A DNA stretch of 31,223 nt from an uncultured Bacilli bacterium (GCA_947628105.1 CANQYN010000003.1:1-31223), one strand, 5' to 3'; positions 14,327 through 23,480 are shown, counted from the first letter of the stretch. Numbers and translations: made by a program. The notes: generated by a model from the sequence alone, not told the origin.

Positions 14327-15823
14327 ATGAAGAAATTTTTAATGGGAATATTAGTAATATTAATCGGAGTTGGTATTTATTTTTTATCATTTGATAATCG
14401 TGTTAACGCGGAACCAGCTTCTTATTTTAAGGTATATTTAGATGGTGAAGAAATTGGGGTTGTCGATTCTAAAACAAAGTTAGAAGATTATATCGATAAA
14501 CAAAATGATGAATATCGAAAAAAATTTGGAGTAAATAAAATTTTTTCTCCTAATGGATTAGATATTGAAAGAGTATTAAGCTATGATGATAAAATTGATG
14601 ATATTAAGGATGTATATGAAAAAATTTTAAATAAAAAACCATTTACTATTAATGGATATCAATTTACTATTCATTCTATTGTTCGAGAGGAACATGAGGA
14701 TAGTGAAACAAAAGAAAAAACCAAAACAACGAAAATATATGTAACGGATAAAAATTTATTTGAAGAAAGCGTGAAAAATGTTATTACGACATTCGTTGGG
14801 AAGAAAAAATATGAACAATATTTGGAAGAAACGCAATCACAAATTACAACAACGGGAAAATATATCGATAGTATCTATTTAGATGATGATATTACGATTA
14901 AGCAAGTTAAAATTCCAGTGACAGAAACGATTTATACCACAACAGATGATTTAACAAAGTTTTTACTTTTTGGAACAACGAAAGATCAAAAAAAATATAA
15001 AGTAAAACGAGGAGACACAATCGAAAGTGTTGCCTTTAATAATAAAATTAGTACAGAAGAATTTTTAATTTCCAATCCTACATTTACTAGCAATAAAAGT
15101 TTATTGTTTGAAGGACAAGAGGTCGTTATTGGAGTGATGGATCCACAGATTCGTGTCGTAGTAGAAACTTCTACGGTAGAAGATATCGTAAAACGTTATT
15201 CTTCTACTGCCAAGTATGACTCTAGTATGCAAAAAGGATATAGTAAAGTAACGCAAAAAGGAGAAAACGGATTAGAACGAGTTAGCCAAAAAGTACAAAC
15301 AATTAATGGCGCAATTACTTATATTAAACCAGTTAGTAAACGAGAATTAAAAACTCCAATTCCAGAAGTAGTAGTTTATGGTCAAAAAGAAATTCCTAGT
15401 GTTGGTGTTAGTGGGAATTGGTTATGGCCTACACGAAGCGGATATACGATTTCTTCAGGTTATGGATATCGTGTTAGTCCATTCTCATCATATCGTGAAT
15501 TACATACGGGGCTTGATATTTCTGGAACCGGTTACGGGTCTCCTATTTATGCTTCTAATAATGGGAAAGTAGTTACCGCTGAATATCATTATTCTTATGG
15601 TAATCATGTGGTCATTAATCATAACAATGGATATTCTTCGATGTATGCCCATATGTCTAGAATTGCTGTTAAAGTAGGGCAAATCGTTGCCCGCGGACAA
15701 ATTATCGGTTATGTTGGTGCAACAGGTAGTGCAACCGGTCCTCATTTGCATTTTGAGGTATGGAGAGGTCTTCCTTACACAGGAAGTAGATTAAATCCAG
15801 CGGGTTTAAATTATTCACATTAA
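14327..15823 (+). CDS. envelope M23 metallopeptidase with LysM and G5-like domains
   Basis: A cell-wall endopeptidase of the lysostaphin/NlpD-type M23 family, exported by an N-terminal hydrophobic segment (residues about 5-22). Layout: a long alpha/beta region (30-215); a LysM domain from about 223 (YKVKRGDTIESVA to GQEVVIG), which binds peptidoglycan; a G5-like domain at about 278-360; and a C-terminal M23 domain from about 365. The zinc ligands are intact: His393 and Asp397 in HTGLD, and HLHFE with His473 and His475. All catalytic residues are present, so it should be active. It has its own promoter. The two preceding genes also encode envelope proteins, but regulation differs because their leader hairpin is absent here. 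Confidence 0.92.
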   Translation: MKKFLMGILVILIGVGIYFLSFDNRVNAEPASYFKVYLDGEEIGVVDSKTKLEDYIDKQNDEYRKKFGVNKIFSPNGLDIERVLSYDDKIDDIKDVYEKILNKKPFTINGYQFTIHSIVREEHEDSETKEKTKTTKIYVTDKNLFEESVKNVITTFVGKKKYEQYLEETQSQITTTGKYIDSIYLDDDITIKQVKIPVTETIYTTTDDLTKFLLFGTTKDQKKYKVKRGDTIESVAFNNKISTEEFLISNPTFTSNKSLLFEGQEVVIGVMDPQIRVVVETSTVEDIVKRYSSTAKYDSSMQKGYSKVTQKGENGLERVSQKVQTINGAITYIKPVSKRELKTPIPEVVVYGQKEIPSVGVSGNWLWPTRSGYTISSGYGYRVSPFSSYRELHTGLDISGTGYGSPIYASNNGKVVTAEYHYSYGNHVVINHNNGYSSMYAHMSRIAVKVGQIVARGQIIGYVGATGSATGPHLHFEVWRGLPYTGSRLNPAGLNYSH

Positions 15824-15857
15824 AAAAGATTTAAAATCTTTTGAAAGGAGAAAAAAG

Positions 15858-16394
15858 ATGACATTTAGTGAGATTTTTACAACTGCACCAGTAGAAGAGA
15901 GAAGTGCATTAGAAAAAAAGGTATTTCAAGCATTAGATAAATTAAGTATTAAATATGAACGTGTCGATCATGAAGCTGTTTCTTCCATGGATGAATGTGT
16001 CGAAGTAAATAAAGTATTAGATGTCGAAATTCGAAAAAATATATTTTTATGTAATGCTAAAAAAACGAGTTTCTTCTTACTTGTATTACCAGCCAATAAA
16101 TCATTTGATACAAAAAAATTTGAACAAAAATTAGGCTTATCACATATTTCTTTTGCTCCTAGTGAGTATATGGAAAAATACTTAGGAACTACTCCTGGAT
16201 CTGCGACAGTAATGGGACTTATCAATGATACGGATGATTATATTCAACTTATTTTGGATAAGGAAATTACAGAATCTGAATATTTCGGTTGTAATCCAGG
16301 AAAAAATACAAGTCATATTAAGATAAAAACAGAAGATTTATTAAAAAAATTTTTACCTTATGTGAAACATCGTCCTAAAATTATTGAATTATAA
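15858..16394 (+). CDS. YbaK/ProX-type aminoacyl-tRNA deacylase
   Basis: Hydrolyses mischarged aminoacyl-tRNA in trans; the closest match by pattern is the PrdX/ProX group that clears Ala-tRNAPro. The single YbaK fold shows KYERVDHEAVSSMDE, the conserved basic segment KNIFLCNAKKTSFFLLVLPANK, and the GTTPGSATVMGL loop. The length of 178 residues suits a free-standing editing protein. AAAGGAG lies before the ATG. The substrate is inferred from subfamily resemblance. A weak hairpin lies between it and the M23 gene 35 nt upstream, so partial cotranscription is possible. A strong terminator follows and contains its stop codon. Confidence 0.85.
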   Translation: MTFSEIFTTAPVEERSALEKKVFQALDKLSIKYERVDHEAVSSMDECVEVNKVLDVEIRKNIFLCNAKKTSFFLLVLPANKSFDTKKFEQKLGLSHISFAPSEYMEKYLGTTPGSATVMGLINDTDDYIQLILDKEITESEYFGCNPGKNTSHIKIKTEDLLKKFLPYVKHRPKIIEL

Positions 16395-16421
16395 GAGAAA
16401 AGCAATTCTCTTATTTTTTTT
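16391..16421 (+). terminator. terminator after the YbaK-type gene
   Basis: ATAAGAGAA / TTCTCTTAT stem with a 6-nt loop and a long T run. The TAA stop (16392-16394) is in the stem. Confidence 0.8.
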
Positions 16422-16433
16422 GTTTCAAAAAAA

Positions 16434-16442
16434 TGATATAAT
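16434..16442 (+). promoter_or_regulatory. extended -10 promoter of mutL
   Basis: TGATATAAT: a perfect -10 (16437-16442) with an extended TG, 16 nt before the mutL start. No clear -35. Confidence 0.5.
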
Positions 16443-16458
16443 AGTATTGGTGGTTTTT

Positions 16459-18216
16459 ATGGCTCATATTCAAATAATGAACGAATTACTTGCCAATAAG
16501 ATAGCGGCTGGAGAAGTAGTAGAACGTTGTGCAAGTGTTGTCAAAGAATTAGTAGAAAATAGTATTGATGCCAATTCAACGGAAATAAAAATTGAATTGA
16601 AAGAAGCGGGGACAAAACAAATACGCGTAATCGATAATGGTTTCGGTATGAGTAAAGAGGATGCTTTACTCTCTTTTCATCGACATGCTACGAGTAAAAT
16701 AAAAAACGAATATGATTTATTTAATATTAATACATTAGGGTTTCGTGGAGAGGCTCTTGCTTCTATCGCCAGTGTCAGTCAAGTAATATTAAAAACAGCA
16801 AATCAAGATGTTGGAACGTATATTAAAATCGAAGGAGGGACTGTCAAAGAAGTAAAAGCAACCGATGCTCGAAAAGGAACAATTATCGAAGTAAATAATT
16901 TATTTTATAATACACCTGCTCGATTAAAGCATATGAAAAGTCTTTATACGGAATTGGCGAGTATTACTGATTATGTCAATAAAATTGCCCTATCTTTTCC
17001 AACGATAAAATTTGTTTTAACAAATAATGGAAATACTTTATTAAATACGGATGGTTCTGGAAATTTACAAAAAGTAATTAAAAATATATACGGTGTATCT
17101 GTTGCTCGAAAGATGGTTGAAATTAAGGGAGAAAATAATGACTATTCGATTTCTGGATATATCTCTTTTCCAGAAATTCATCGTTCGAATCGAAATGCTA
17201 TGATAACTTTAGTCAACGGAAGAGTTGTTCGTAATACAGAATTAAATAAAGTAATTAATGATAGTTATCATTCTTATAAGCCAGATAATCGGTATCCTGT
17301 TGTGGTATTAAATATTGAAACAGACCCTAGTTTAATCGATGTAAATATTCATCCGACAAAAATGGATATTAAATTTTCAAATATGGAAGAGTTATTACAA
17401 CTAGTTCAAACAATTATTCAAAATCAACTTCATCAGATGAATCATACTCCAGTTATTGAAGCGACAAAAACAGTAGTAAAGGATAAAGTAGAACAAATTG
17501 CTTTAAGTTTGGAAAGAGAAGAAGAAAAAGAAGAAGATGATATGATTCTGGTAGATGATGATCAAATTCAAACTCCTTTATTTGAAATTCAAGAACAATC
17601 ATCAGAAGAAACCGTAGAAAAAAAGCCAAAATTCAAAGAATTATATCCTGTTGGTGTCGTTCATGGAACTTATATTGTATGTCAAAACGAAGATGGAATG
17701 ACCCTTATTGATCAGCACGCTGCTAAAGAAAGAGTCAATTATGAAAAATATAAATATCAATTAGGACATCCGAATCATCATAGTATTCCTTTATTAATTC
17801 CTATTACATTGGAATTTTCTAATAGTGAATTTATAATTTTAAAACAAAATTTTGATTTATTAAAAAATATGGGGTTCGAAATAGAAGAATTTGGAATTCA
17901 ATCAATTATTATAAAAGCTCATCCAACATGGCTACCGAAAAATTATGAAAAACAAGCAATTCAAAAGATATGTGAAGCTGTAATTTCTTTTGAAAAAGAT
18001 TTTACCATTGAAAAATTTAATGAAAGTATTGCGACAATGTTAAGCTGTAAACTGGCTATTAAAGCAAATCAGAGTATTAGTATGGAAGAAATTCATCATT
18101 TAATTGATGATTTAAAAAAATGTGATAATCCATTTCATTGTCCACATGGAAGACCAACGATGATTTTTTATAGTAAATATGATTTAGAAAAATTATTTAA
18201 ACGAAGTGGATTTTAA
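16459..18216 (+). CDS. mutL: DNA mismatch repair protein MutL (endonuclease type)
   Basis: Links mismatch recognition by MutS to strand nicking and excision. The N-terminal GHKL ATPase shows ANKIAAGEVVE, the Mg/ATP motif DNGFGM (Asp59), GFRGEA (94-99) and NTPARLK. A charged linker spans about 335-390. The C-terminal domain has the metal-binding endonuclease motif DQHA-x2-E-x4-E (Asp418 to Glu429), SCK (529-531) and CPHGRP (561-566), so this MutL nicks DNA itself, as in bacteria lacking MutH. I chose ATG 16459, with GGTGG upstream and family-typical MAHIQIMNELLANKI; longer readings run into the terminator. No mutS is in the window; the next gene, 24 nt on, is a large unknown repeat protein. 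Confidence 0.97.
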   Translation: MAHIQIMNELLANKIAAGEVVERCASVVKELVENSIDANSTEIKIELKEAGTKQIRVIDNGFGMSKEDALLSFHRHATSKIKNEYDLFNINTLGFRGEALASIASVSQVILKTANQDVGTYIKIEGGTVKEVKATDARKGTIIEVNNLFYNTPARLKHMKSLYTELASITDYVNKIALSFPTIKFVLTNNGNTLLNTDGSGNLQKVIKNIYGVSVARKMVEIKGENNDYSISGYISFPEIHRSNRNAMITLVNGRVVRNTELNKVINDSYHSYKPDNRYPVVVLNIETDPSLIDVNIHPTKMDIKFSNMEELLQLVQTIIQNQLHQMNHTPVIEATKTVVKDKVEQIALSLEREEEKEEDDMILVDDDQIQTPLFEIQEQSSEETVEKKPKFKELYPVGVVHGTYIVCQNEDGMTLIDQHAAKERVNYEKYKYQLGHPNHHSIPLLIPITLEFSNSEFIILKQNFDLLKNMGFEIEEFGIQSIIIKAHPTWLPKNYEKQAIQKICEAVISFEKDFTIEKFNESIATMLSCKLAIKANQSISMEEIHHLIDDLKKCDNPFHCPHGRPTMIFYSKYDLEKLFKRSGF

Positions 18217-18240
18217 TGAAAAATAGGGGAGGTTTTGGAA

Positions 18241-21200
18241 ATGGAAAAATATATCCAATCATATTTGAAACAAAATGTTGATAACGAATTATTAAAATCA
18301 ATTATTTATGGACTTTATATTAAAGATCGTTCTATATTACAAAAAGCTTTTGGCTTAGATTTTAATGAAAATATGTATGCTAGAAAGCGATTGGAATATT
18401 ATGAAAAAATGCAGTTAGATTTAGCGATTCAAAGAATTAATGATAATTTAGATTTTGGGAAGAATGTCTATCAAAAAACAAAAAATTATGTTGAAGTAAC
18501 AAAACAATTAGGAGATAAATTAAATAATCCCAAAATTTATATTCGACCAGATAACAAATCAGAAAAAAAACGATTACCCAAGGGAATATCAATTTTGTCG
18601 TATGCGAGAAAATATCAAATTTCTAAACAACAAGTAGAACAAGTAATAGAAGAAATGAAAGAAGACAAAGATTTTCTCCTTTTTGCTTATTATTATGGAA
18701 TCACTCGTCCAAAAATTGAATTGATTGACATATATCAGGTATTAGATTTAGATAATATAAAAGAAGAAGAAGTGATGAAAAGAATTTATAAGATTGATCA
18801 AAAAATTAATCATCGACTTTTAGAACTTTGTTCTAAAGAAAAAAAAGAAAATCAAGAGCAAACTTTACCTGTTGAAACAAAAGAAAAAAAGAATGAGGTA
18901 TCTTTCAATCACGTCAAAAATTTTCAAAATCGTTTTTCAAAAGAAAACCAAGAAAATTTATTTGCTATTATAGAAGTATGGAAAAAAGATAAGACAGAAG
19001 AATATCAAAAATTAGTTGATTATTTTGATGAAGAAACATGGGATGCTAAAGAGATCAGTTTTTCCAATGAAATGATTGCCTATTTTACTAATTTAACAAA
19101 CCGTACAAGAAGATATTTAATGAAATTAGCTAATTTTTCTTCCTATACAGAAGATGACATTCGAAAGATTATTTACCCCAAGAAAAGTAATAAATATCGA
19201 AAAGGATTAGATGAACGATTTGAAGAAAATGAGAAAAAAATAGTCAGAAGGATTGTTCCTATCTTAAAAGAAGAAAAACCAAAAGAATATGAAAATATTA
19301 TTTCTTTGTTTGATGCCGATTCACTGAATGCTACGTTTACTTCTCTAACGACACGGCAACAATATCTTCTTCAACATATTTTAGAAAAGATGAGAAAATA
19401 TCTTTTTGATTTATCAAAGATAGAAAATATAACGGAAGAAGATATTCGAAAAGTAGTAAGAAATACCATTAAAAAAAATCAAAAAAATAGTTTTTTCGAT
19501 TTTTTTGAAGCCAGTGATAAAGAATTAATTCAAAAAATTATCGAGCAATTAAAAGGTCAAAGAGAAGAAGATTATCATTTGATTTCTTTATACTATGAAG
19601 GAAAAGATTTAATCAGAAAACAATATGTAATGACTTCTAAAAATAAACATTTATTACAATATTTAGTAAAGAGAATAAAACAATATGTTGGAAAATTAAA
19701 TACGTTAGAAAATATAACGGAAGAAGATATTCGAAAAGCAATTTCTGTTCGAGCCAAAGGAAAAGAAAGAAAGAGTTTTTTAGAAAAGTTTAATTCTGAC
19801 GATAGGGATTTAATTTTACAAATTATTCAAGTATTAAAGACGGAACGAGAAGAAGATTATCAGTTAATTTATCAATATTATGAAGGAAAAGATTTATCTT
19901 CTAATGGAAAAATATTTTCAAATAGTGGGAAACAACAGTTAGATAATATAACCACTCGTATCAAACGTTATCTAACTCGTTTATCTGAGTATGACAAAAT
20001 AACAGATGACGATATTAAAAATATAATGAAACGAAAAAAGGAAGAACCTACTACAAGAAGAAAGCGTAATTTTTTTCAATTTTTTGAAGAAGAAGATAGA
20101 GAACTTTTAATTCGAATTATCGATAATTTAAAGATAGTAAAACCTGCCGAATATCAGTTATTATATCAATGTTATGAAGGAGAAAATCTCACCCGAAAAA
20201 AATCAGACAATCATTATGCGCAAACGTCGCTACAAAATTTAAAAAATCACATAAAACGATATTTGTCTCAGTGTAAAGAAATCGATTTTATTACGGAAAA
20301 AGAAATACAAGAGATTATTTTAAATAGTTATCAAAATATTCATAAAACTAGAAAATCATTTTTACAGAAATTTGATGAAAAAGATCAAGCTTTAGTACTT
20401 CGAATTATTCGTCAAATGAAAGAAATACAACCTGACAGATACCAACGTTTGTATGAATTTTATGAAGGAGAACAATTACAACCCCAAAAGAAAAAATTTA
20501 TGACTTATGATATTGCCTATTTTTCTTCCTTAGGAAGACAAATAGATTGTTATTTAGAAAAATGTAGGGAAATTCCTCATGTGACCGATGAACAAATACG
20601 TATGATATTAAATAAAAATAAAAGATTGAAACGAAATTTGTTAGATAATTTTTCTCTACCAGATCAAGATTTAGTTTCTTCTATCATCGATGTATTACGA
20701 GAAGAACATTTAAAAGATTATCAGATAATTAAGGATTATTTTGATCAAAGTTTGAGATTAAAAGAAATAAAACTAGTGGGAAGAGACTATTATAAGATCC
20801 ATCAATTAGTTCAACGCCTTCAAGAAAAGGTAAATTTTTTCCATCAATATGATCATGTAACAAAACAGATTATACGCCAAGAATACTATCAAGTAACTCG
20901 CGGAAGAAAGAAACAAGATTTTTTATGTCATTTTAAAAATGAAGATCAAGAAATGGTATTGCAAATCGTGTCATTGATAAAAGAGCAAGATGAACATTTT
21001 AAACAGTGTATGAATCAATATTATGAAGAATATTCTCTTGTTGCACTTCCTACTTTGTTTCAAGGAAATGATAGAAGTTATCTTTTTCATTGGATTAGTA
21101 AAATCAAAACTCAACTTCCTTATTTTAAAACACAAAAAATTATTACAAAAGAAGAAGTACAAAAAGTCTTCTTTGGAAAATCAAAAGAAAGTACTAAACA

Positions 21201-21948
21201 GAAAAAGGCATTTTTAAATCGGTTTTCTGAATCTCAAAGAAGCTTAGTTCTTCAAATGATTGCTCTTATGAAACAGTATCAACCAATGAAATATCAAAAA
21301 ATATATGAGTTTTATGAAGGGGAAAATTTGGAGCCAAGAGATAAAAAGTGGACGAAAAAAGAAGTAAATTATTTTCGAAATTTAGTATATTTGATGAAAG
21401 AACAATTGAATCAATTAGACGAAAAAAAAGAAATTACTGATGAAGATATCAAAAAAGTTATGGGAATAAAAGAAAAACCAAAAACTTCTATTTTACAGTA
21501 TATACAAGAAGAAAGCGTCGATTCTATCGCTCAACTTGATTTATCAATTTCTTCAAAAGAAGTTTTGTTATTTTTAAAAAAAGAATATTCTTTTAGTAGT
21601 ATTTCTAAAATGACATCTCTTTCTTTGAAAAAAATAACTTCTATTTTACTTGATTATGCTTATGTGAAAGGAATTTCAATCGATAAAATTTTTCCTGAAA
21701 TAATGAAATATCAAGATGGTGTAGAAATTCTTTTTGATAGTAAATATAAAGAGTTATTTGAATCATTAACTTCTTTAGAACAATTATATTTATTGTTGAA
21801 AATAAGACAGTTTACATCTCCTACGTTAACAGATGAAAAAATTGCTCAAATCATGGAGATGGAAGAACAAGATCTTGCTTCATATCAAGTAATGAGTCCT
21901 TTTGATCAAGTCAATGAAATGGTGAAACAGATTAAAAAAAGTTCATAA
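18241..21948 (+). CDS. 1235-residue protein with nine ~95-residue helical repeats, unknown function
   Basis: I do not recognise a family. A unique N-terminal region (1-220) includes an HTH-like stretch (SYARKYQISKQQVEQVIEEM). Nine repeats follow, starting near residues 221, 321, 416, 510, 608, 704, 797, 890 and 988. A consensus unit reads RKSFLxKF, acidic patch, LVLxIIxxLK, YQLIYxYYEGExL, a variable part, IKRYL, then ITEEDIRKIM. Repeats 7 and 8 are the most diverged. The C-terminal part (1081-1235) is unique and ends with a pattern (SLEQLYLLLKIRQF, then DEKIAQIMEMEEQDLASY) loosely like sigma region 4. No signal peptide or membrane segment, so cytoplasmic. GGGGAGG is 8 nt before ATG 18241. It is 24 nt from mutL and probably in the same transcript. 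Confidence 0.8.
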   Translation: MEKYIQSYLKQNVDNELLKSIIYGLYIKDRSILQKAFGLDFNENMYARKRLEYYEKMQLDLAIQRINDNLDFGKNVYQKTKNYVEVTKQLGDKLNNPKIYIRPDNKSEKKRLPKGISILSYARKYQISKQQVEQVIEEMKEDKDFLLFAYYYGITRPKIELIDIYQVLDLDNIKEEEVMKRIYKIDQKINHRLLELCSKEKKENQEQTLPVETKEKKNEVSFNHVKNFQNRFSKENQENLFAIIEVWKKDKTEEYQKLVDYFDEETWDAKEISFSNEMIAYFTNLTNRTRRYLMKLANFSSYTEDDIRKIIYPKKSNKYRKGLDERFEENEKKIVRRIVPILKEEKPKEYENIISLFDADSLNATFTSLTTRQQYLLQHILEKMRKYLFDLSKIENITEEDIRKVVRNTIKKNQKNSFFDFFEASDKELIQKIIEQLKGQREEDYHLISLYYEGKDLIRKQYVMTSKNKHLLQYLVKRIKQYVGKLNTLENITEEDIRKAISVRAKGKERKSFLEKFNSDDRDLILQIIQVLKTEREEDYQLIYQYYEGKDLSSNGKIFSNSGKQQLDNITTRIKRYLTRLSEYDKITDDDIKNIMKRKKEEPTTRRKRNFFQFFEEEDRELLIRIIDNLKIVKPAEYQLLYQCYEGENLTRKKSDNHYAQTSLQNLKNHIKRYLSQCKEIDFITEKEIQEIILNSYQNIHKTRKSFLQKFDEKDQALVLRIIRQMKEIQPDRYQRLYEFYEGEQLQPQKKKFMTYDIAYFSSLGRQIDCYLEKCREIPHVTDEQIRMILNKNKRLKRNLLDNFSLPDQDLVSSIIDVLREEHLKDYQIIKDYFDQSLRLKEIKLVGRDYYKIHQLVQRLQEKVNFFHQYDHVTKQIIRQEYYQVTRGRKKQDFLCHFKNEDQEMVLQIVSLIKEQDEHFKQCMNQYYEEYSLVALPTLFQGNDRSYLFHWISKIKTQLPYFKTQKIITKEEVQKVFFGKSKESTKQKKAFLNRFSESQRSLVLQMIALMKQYQPMKYQKIYEFYEGENLEPRDKKWTKKEVNYFRNLVYLMKEQLNQLDEKKEITDEDIKKVMGIKEKPKTSILQYIQEESVDSIAQLDLSISSKEVLLFLKKEYSFSSISKMTSLSLKKITSILLDYAYVKGISIDKIFPEIMKYQDGVEILFDSKYKELFESLTSLEQLYLLLKIRQFTSPTLTDEKIAQIMEMEEQDLASYQVMSPFDQVNEMVKQIKKSS

Positions 21949-21962
21949 TATGAACTTTTTTT
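21934..21962. terminator. bidirectional terminator after the nine-repeat protein
   Basis: A run of As and GTTCAT pairs with ATGAAC and a run of Ts (13-bp stem, loop AAT). It holds the TAA stop of the repeat protein and abuts the stop of the convergent leftward gene. Confidence 0.85.
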
Positions 21963-22251
21963 ACATCATTTGATAGTTTGAACTATTATAAGTACTAGAT
22001 GTATTTAATTGATTATATAAATTTTCAAGATTGTTTACTCTTCTTTGTAGGGTATTTACTTCATCTTGTAGGGTATTTAACTGTTGTTCTATCGTGTTAG
22101 ATGAAACTCCATAATCATTATTTACAGGTGTCATTTGACTTTGCATCATAGGAGCTGTTCCTATAGGCATAGGCATCATACCTGGATTCATTCCTTGGTA
22201 TGGTGGATATATAGGATAAGGTGCCATACCACAGTTTCTATCTTTTTTCAT
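21961..22251 (-). CDS. Pro/Met-rich coiled-coil protein of 96 residues, possible spore-surface protein
   Basis: No family assigned with certainty. The first half is rich in Pro, Met, Tyr and Gly (APYPIYPPYQGMNPGMMPMP), a composition seen in many spore-coat proteins of Firmicutes. The second half is a regular heptad coiled coil (IEQQLNTLQDEVNTLQRRV), followed by a Ser/Asn/Tyr-rich tail ending YQMM. ATG 22251 has GAGGAGG 6 nt upstream; the GTG at 22266 precedes the Shine-Dalgarno. No signal peptide. A CATA-N3-TA element upstream could be a sporulation-type -10. The coat role is inferred from composition and from the nearby sporulation genes yqfC and yqfD. Confidence 0.6.
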   Translation of the reverse strand: MKKDRNCGMAPYPIYPPYQGMNPGMMPMPIGTAPMMQSQMTPVNNDYGVSSNTIEQQLNTLQDEVNTLQRRVNNLENLYNQLNTSSTYNSSNYQMM

Positions 22252-22268
22252 GTTTTTCCTCCTCACGT

Positions 22269-22277
22269 TACTATATG
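22269..22277 (-). promoter_or_regulatory. possible mother-cell sigma (SigK/SigE-like) -10 element
   Basis: Read leftward, CATATAGTA fits CATA-N3-TA, with AC 16 nt upstream. The implied transcript start falls at the edge of the Shine-Dalgarno, which weakens the call. The match is short. Confidence 0.25.
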
Positions 22278-22294
22278 CGAATGTCCTAATTTTG

Positions 22295-22303
22295 TGCTAT
22301 AAT
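22295..22303 (+). promoter_or_regulatory. extended -10 promoter of rnhB
   Basis: TGCTATAAT: a perfect -10 (22298-22303) with an extended TG. It overlaps an in-frame ATG at 22302, which rules that codon out and supports the start at 22320. Confidence 0.55.
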
Positions 22304-22319
22304 GAAATCGAGGTGTAAT

Positions 22320-22946
22320 ATGCAAGAAATTGATTTATATAAATATGAAAACCAATTATATCAAAAAGGAATTCAATATATCGGAGGAGTTGACGAAGTA
22401 GGAAGAGGCCCTTTAGTGGGACCAGTAGTTGCTGCTTGTTGTGTTCTTCCTCGCGATTTTGTCTTAGAGGGATTAACCGATTCAAAAAAATTATCGGAAA
22501 AAAAGAGAAATGTTTTTTTTGAATATATTAAAGAACATGCTGTTTGCTATGGAATTGGTATTATTTCGCCAGAAGTTATCGATCAGGTAAATATTTATCA
22601 AGCTTCTCGATTAGCGATGATCGATGCCATTGAACAAGTAAAAAATCAAATACCTTTAGAACATGTCTTAGTGGATGCGATGCCTCTTGATTTAGATATC
22701 CCTTCTACATCAATTATTAAAGGAGATGCTAAAAGTATTTCGATTGCAGCAGCTAGTGTCATTGCCAAAGTAACTCGTGATAACATGATGTATGAATTAG
22801 ATAAAAAATATCCACAATATGGTTATAAAAATCATAAAGGGTATCCTACGAAACAACATTTACAAGCAATGGAAGAGTATGGGTTAATCGAAGGATATCG
22901 AAAAACATATAAACCAGTAGAAGAAATATTAAATAGAAAGGGATAA
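22320..22946 (+). CDS. rnhB: ribonuclease HII
   Basis: Cuts RNA in RNA-DNA hybrids and starts removal of single ribonucleotides misinserted in DNA. The N-terminal active-site signature VDEVGRGPLVGPVVA carries Asp25 and Glu26. Further family landmarks are LTDSKKLSEKKR, the LVDAMPLDL strand with a third acidic residue, and KGDAKSISIAAASVIAKVTRD, which reads as the standard RNase HII core. The C-terminus YPQYGYKNHKGYPTKQH is also typical. At 208 residues it is normal in length. AGGTG is 4 nt before the chosen ATG. The MBL hydrolase begins 3 nt after its stop, so the two are cotranscribed. Confidence 0.96.
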   Translation: MQEIDLYKYENQLYQKGIQYIGGVDEVGRGPLVGPVVAACCVLPRDFVLEGLTDSKKLSEKKRNVFFEYIKEHAVCYGIGIISPEVIDQVNIYQASRLAMIDAIEQVKNQIPLEHVLVDAMPLDLDIPSTSIIKGDAKSISIAAASVIAKVTRDNMMYELDKKYPQYGYKNHKGYPTKQHLQAMEEYGLIEGYRKTYKPVEEILNRKG

Positions 22947-22949
22947 AAT

Positions 22950-23480
22950 ATGCAGATAAAAAGTATAAAAGTGGGGAAGTTAGAAGAAAATTGTTACGTT
23001 GTTTTTTTCGATGAAAAAGCGCTTATTATCGATCCAGGAGATGATTTTTATCGAATTAAATCTTTAGTTGGTTCTTCTCAAGTGGTAGGAATTTTTGTAA
23101 CCCATCATCATTTTGATCATGTCGGGGCATTACAAGATGTGAAGAAATATTATGGAGTTCCAGTATATGATTTTCATAATTTACAGGAAAGACGATATGG
23201 TGTAAAAGGAATTAACATCGAAGTAATTTATACTCCTGGTCATAGTTCCGATTCAATATCTCTTTATTTATATGATTTTCAAGTTATGTTTGTGGGGGAT
23301 TTTATTTTTAAAGGAACTATTGGAAGAACGGATTTAGATACAGGTAATTCTCAACAAATGAAAGAAAGTATTCAAAAAATAAAAAAATATAACCCGAGGA
23401 TAATTCTTTATCCTGGACATGGAGAATATACGACATTAGGAGATGAAATACGTCATAATCCTTATTTTTTAAAAGTATGA
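22950..23480 (+). CDS. metallo-beta-lactamase-fold hydrolase (YqgX / glyoxalase II-like)
   Basis: A small 176-residue MBL-fold protein. Metal ligands are visible as THHHFDHVG (the HxHxDH signature), PGHSSDS, GDFIFKGTIGR with the bridging Asp, and PGHGEYT. The order and short length match the YqgX-type branch of the glyoxalase II-related hydrolases, thought to act on thioesters. The C-terminal substrate-binding domain of classical glyoxalase II is absent. Its specific substrate cannot be read from the sequence. It follows rnhB by 3 nt and ends in a terminator that includes its TGA. Confidence 0.88.
   Translation: MQIKSIKVGKLEENCYVVFFDEKALIIDPGDDFYRIKSLVGSSQVVGIFVTHHHFDHVGALQDVKKYYGVPVYDFHNLQERRYGVKGINIEVIYTPGHSSDSISLYLYDFQVMFVGDFIFKGTIGRTDLDTGNSQQMKESIQKIKKYNPRIILYPGHGEYTTLGDEIRHNPYFLKV

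Noticed and set aside
15824..15843. Terminator between the M23 peptidase and the YbaK-type gene
   Set aside because: AAAAGAT / ATCTTTT can pair, but it is weak and runs into the next Shine-Dalgarno with no T run.
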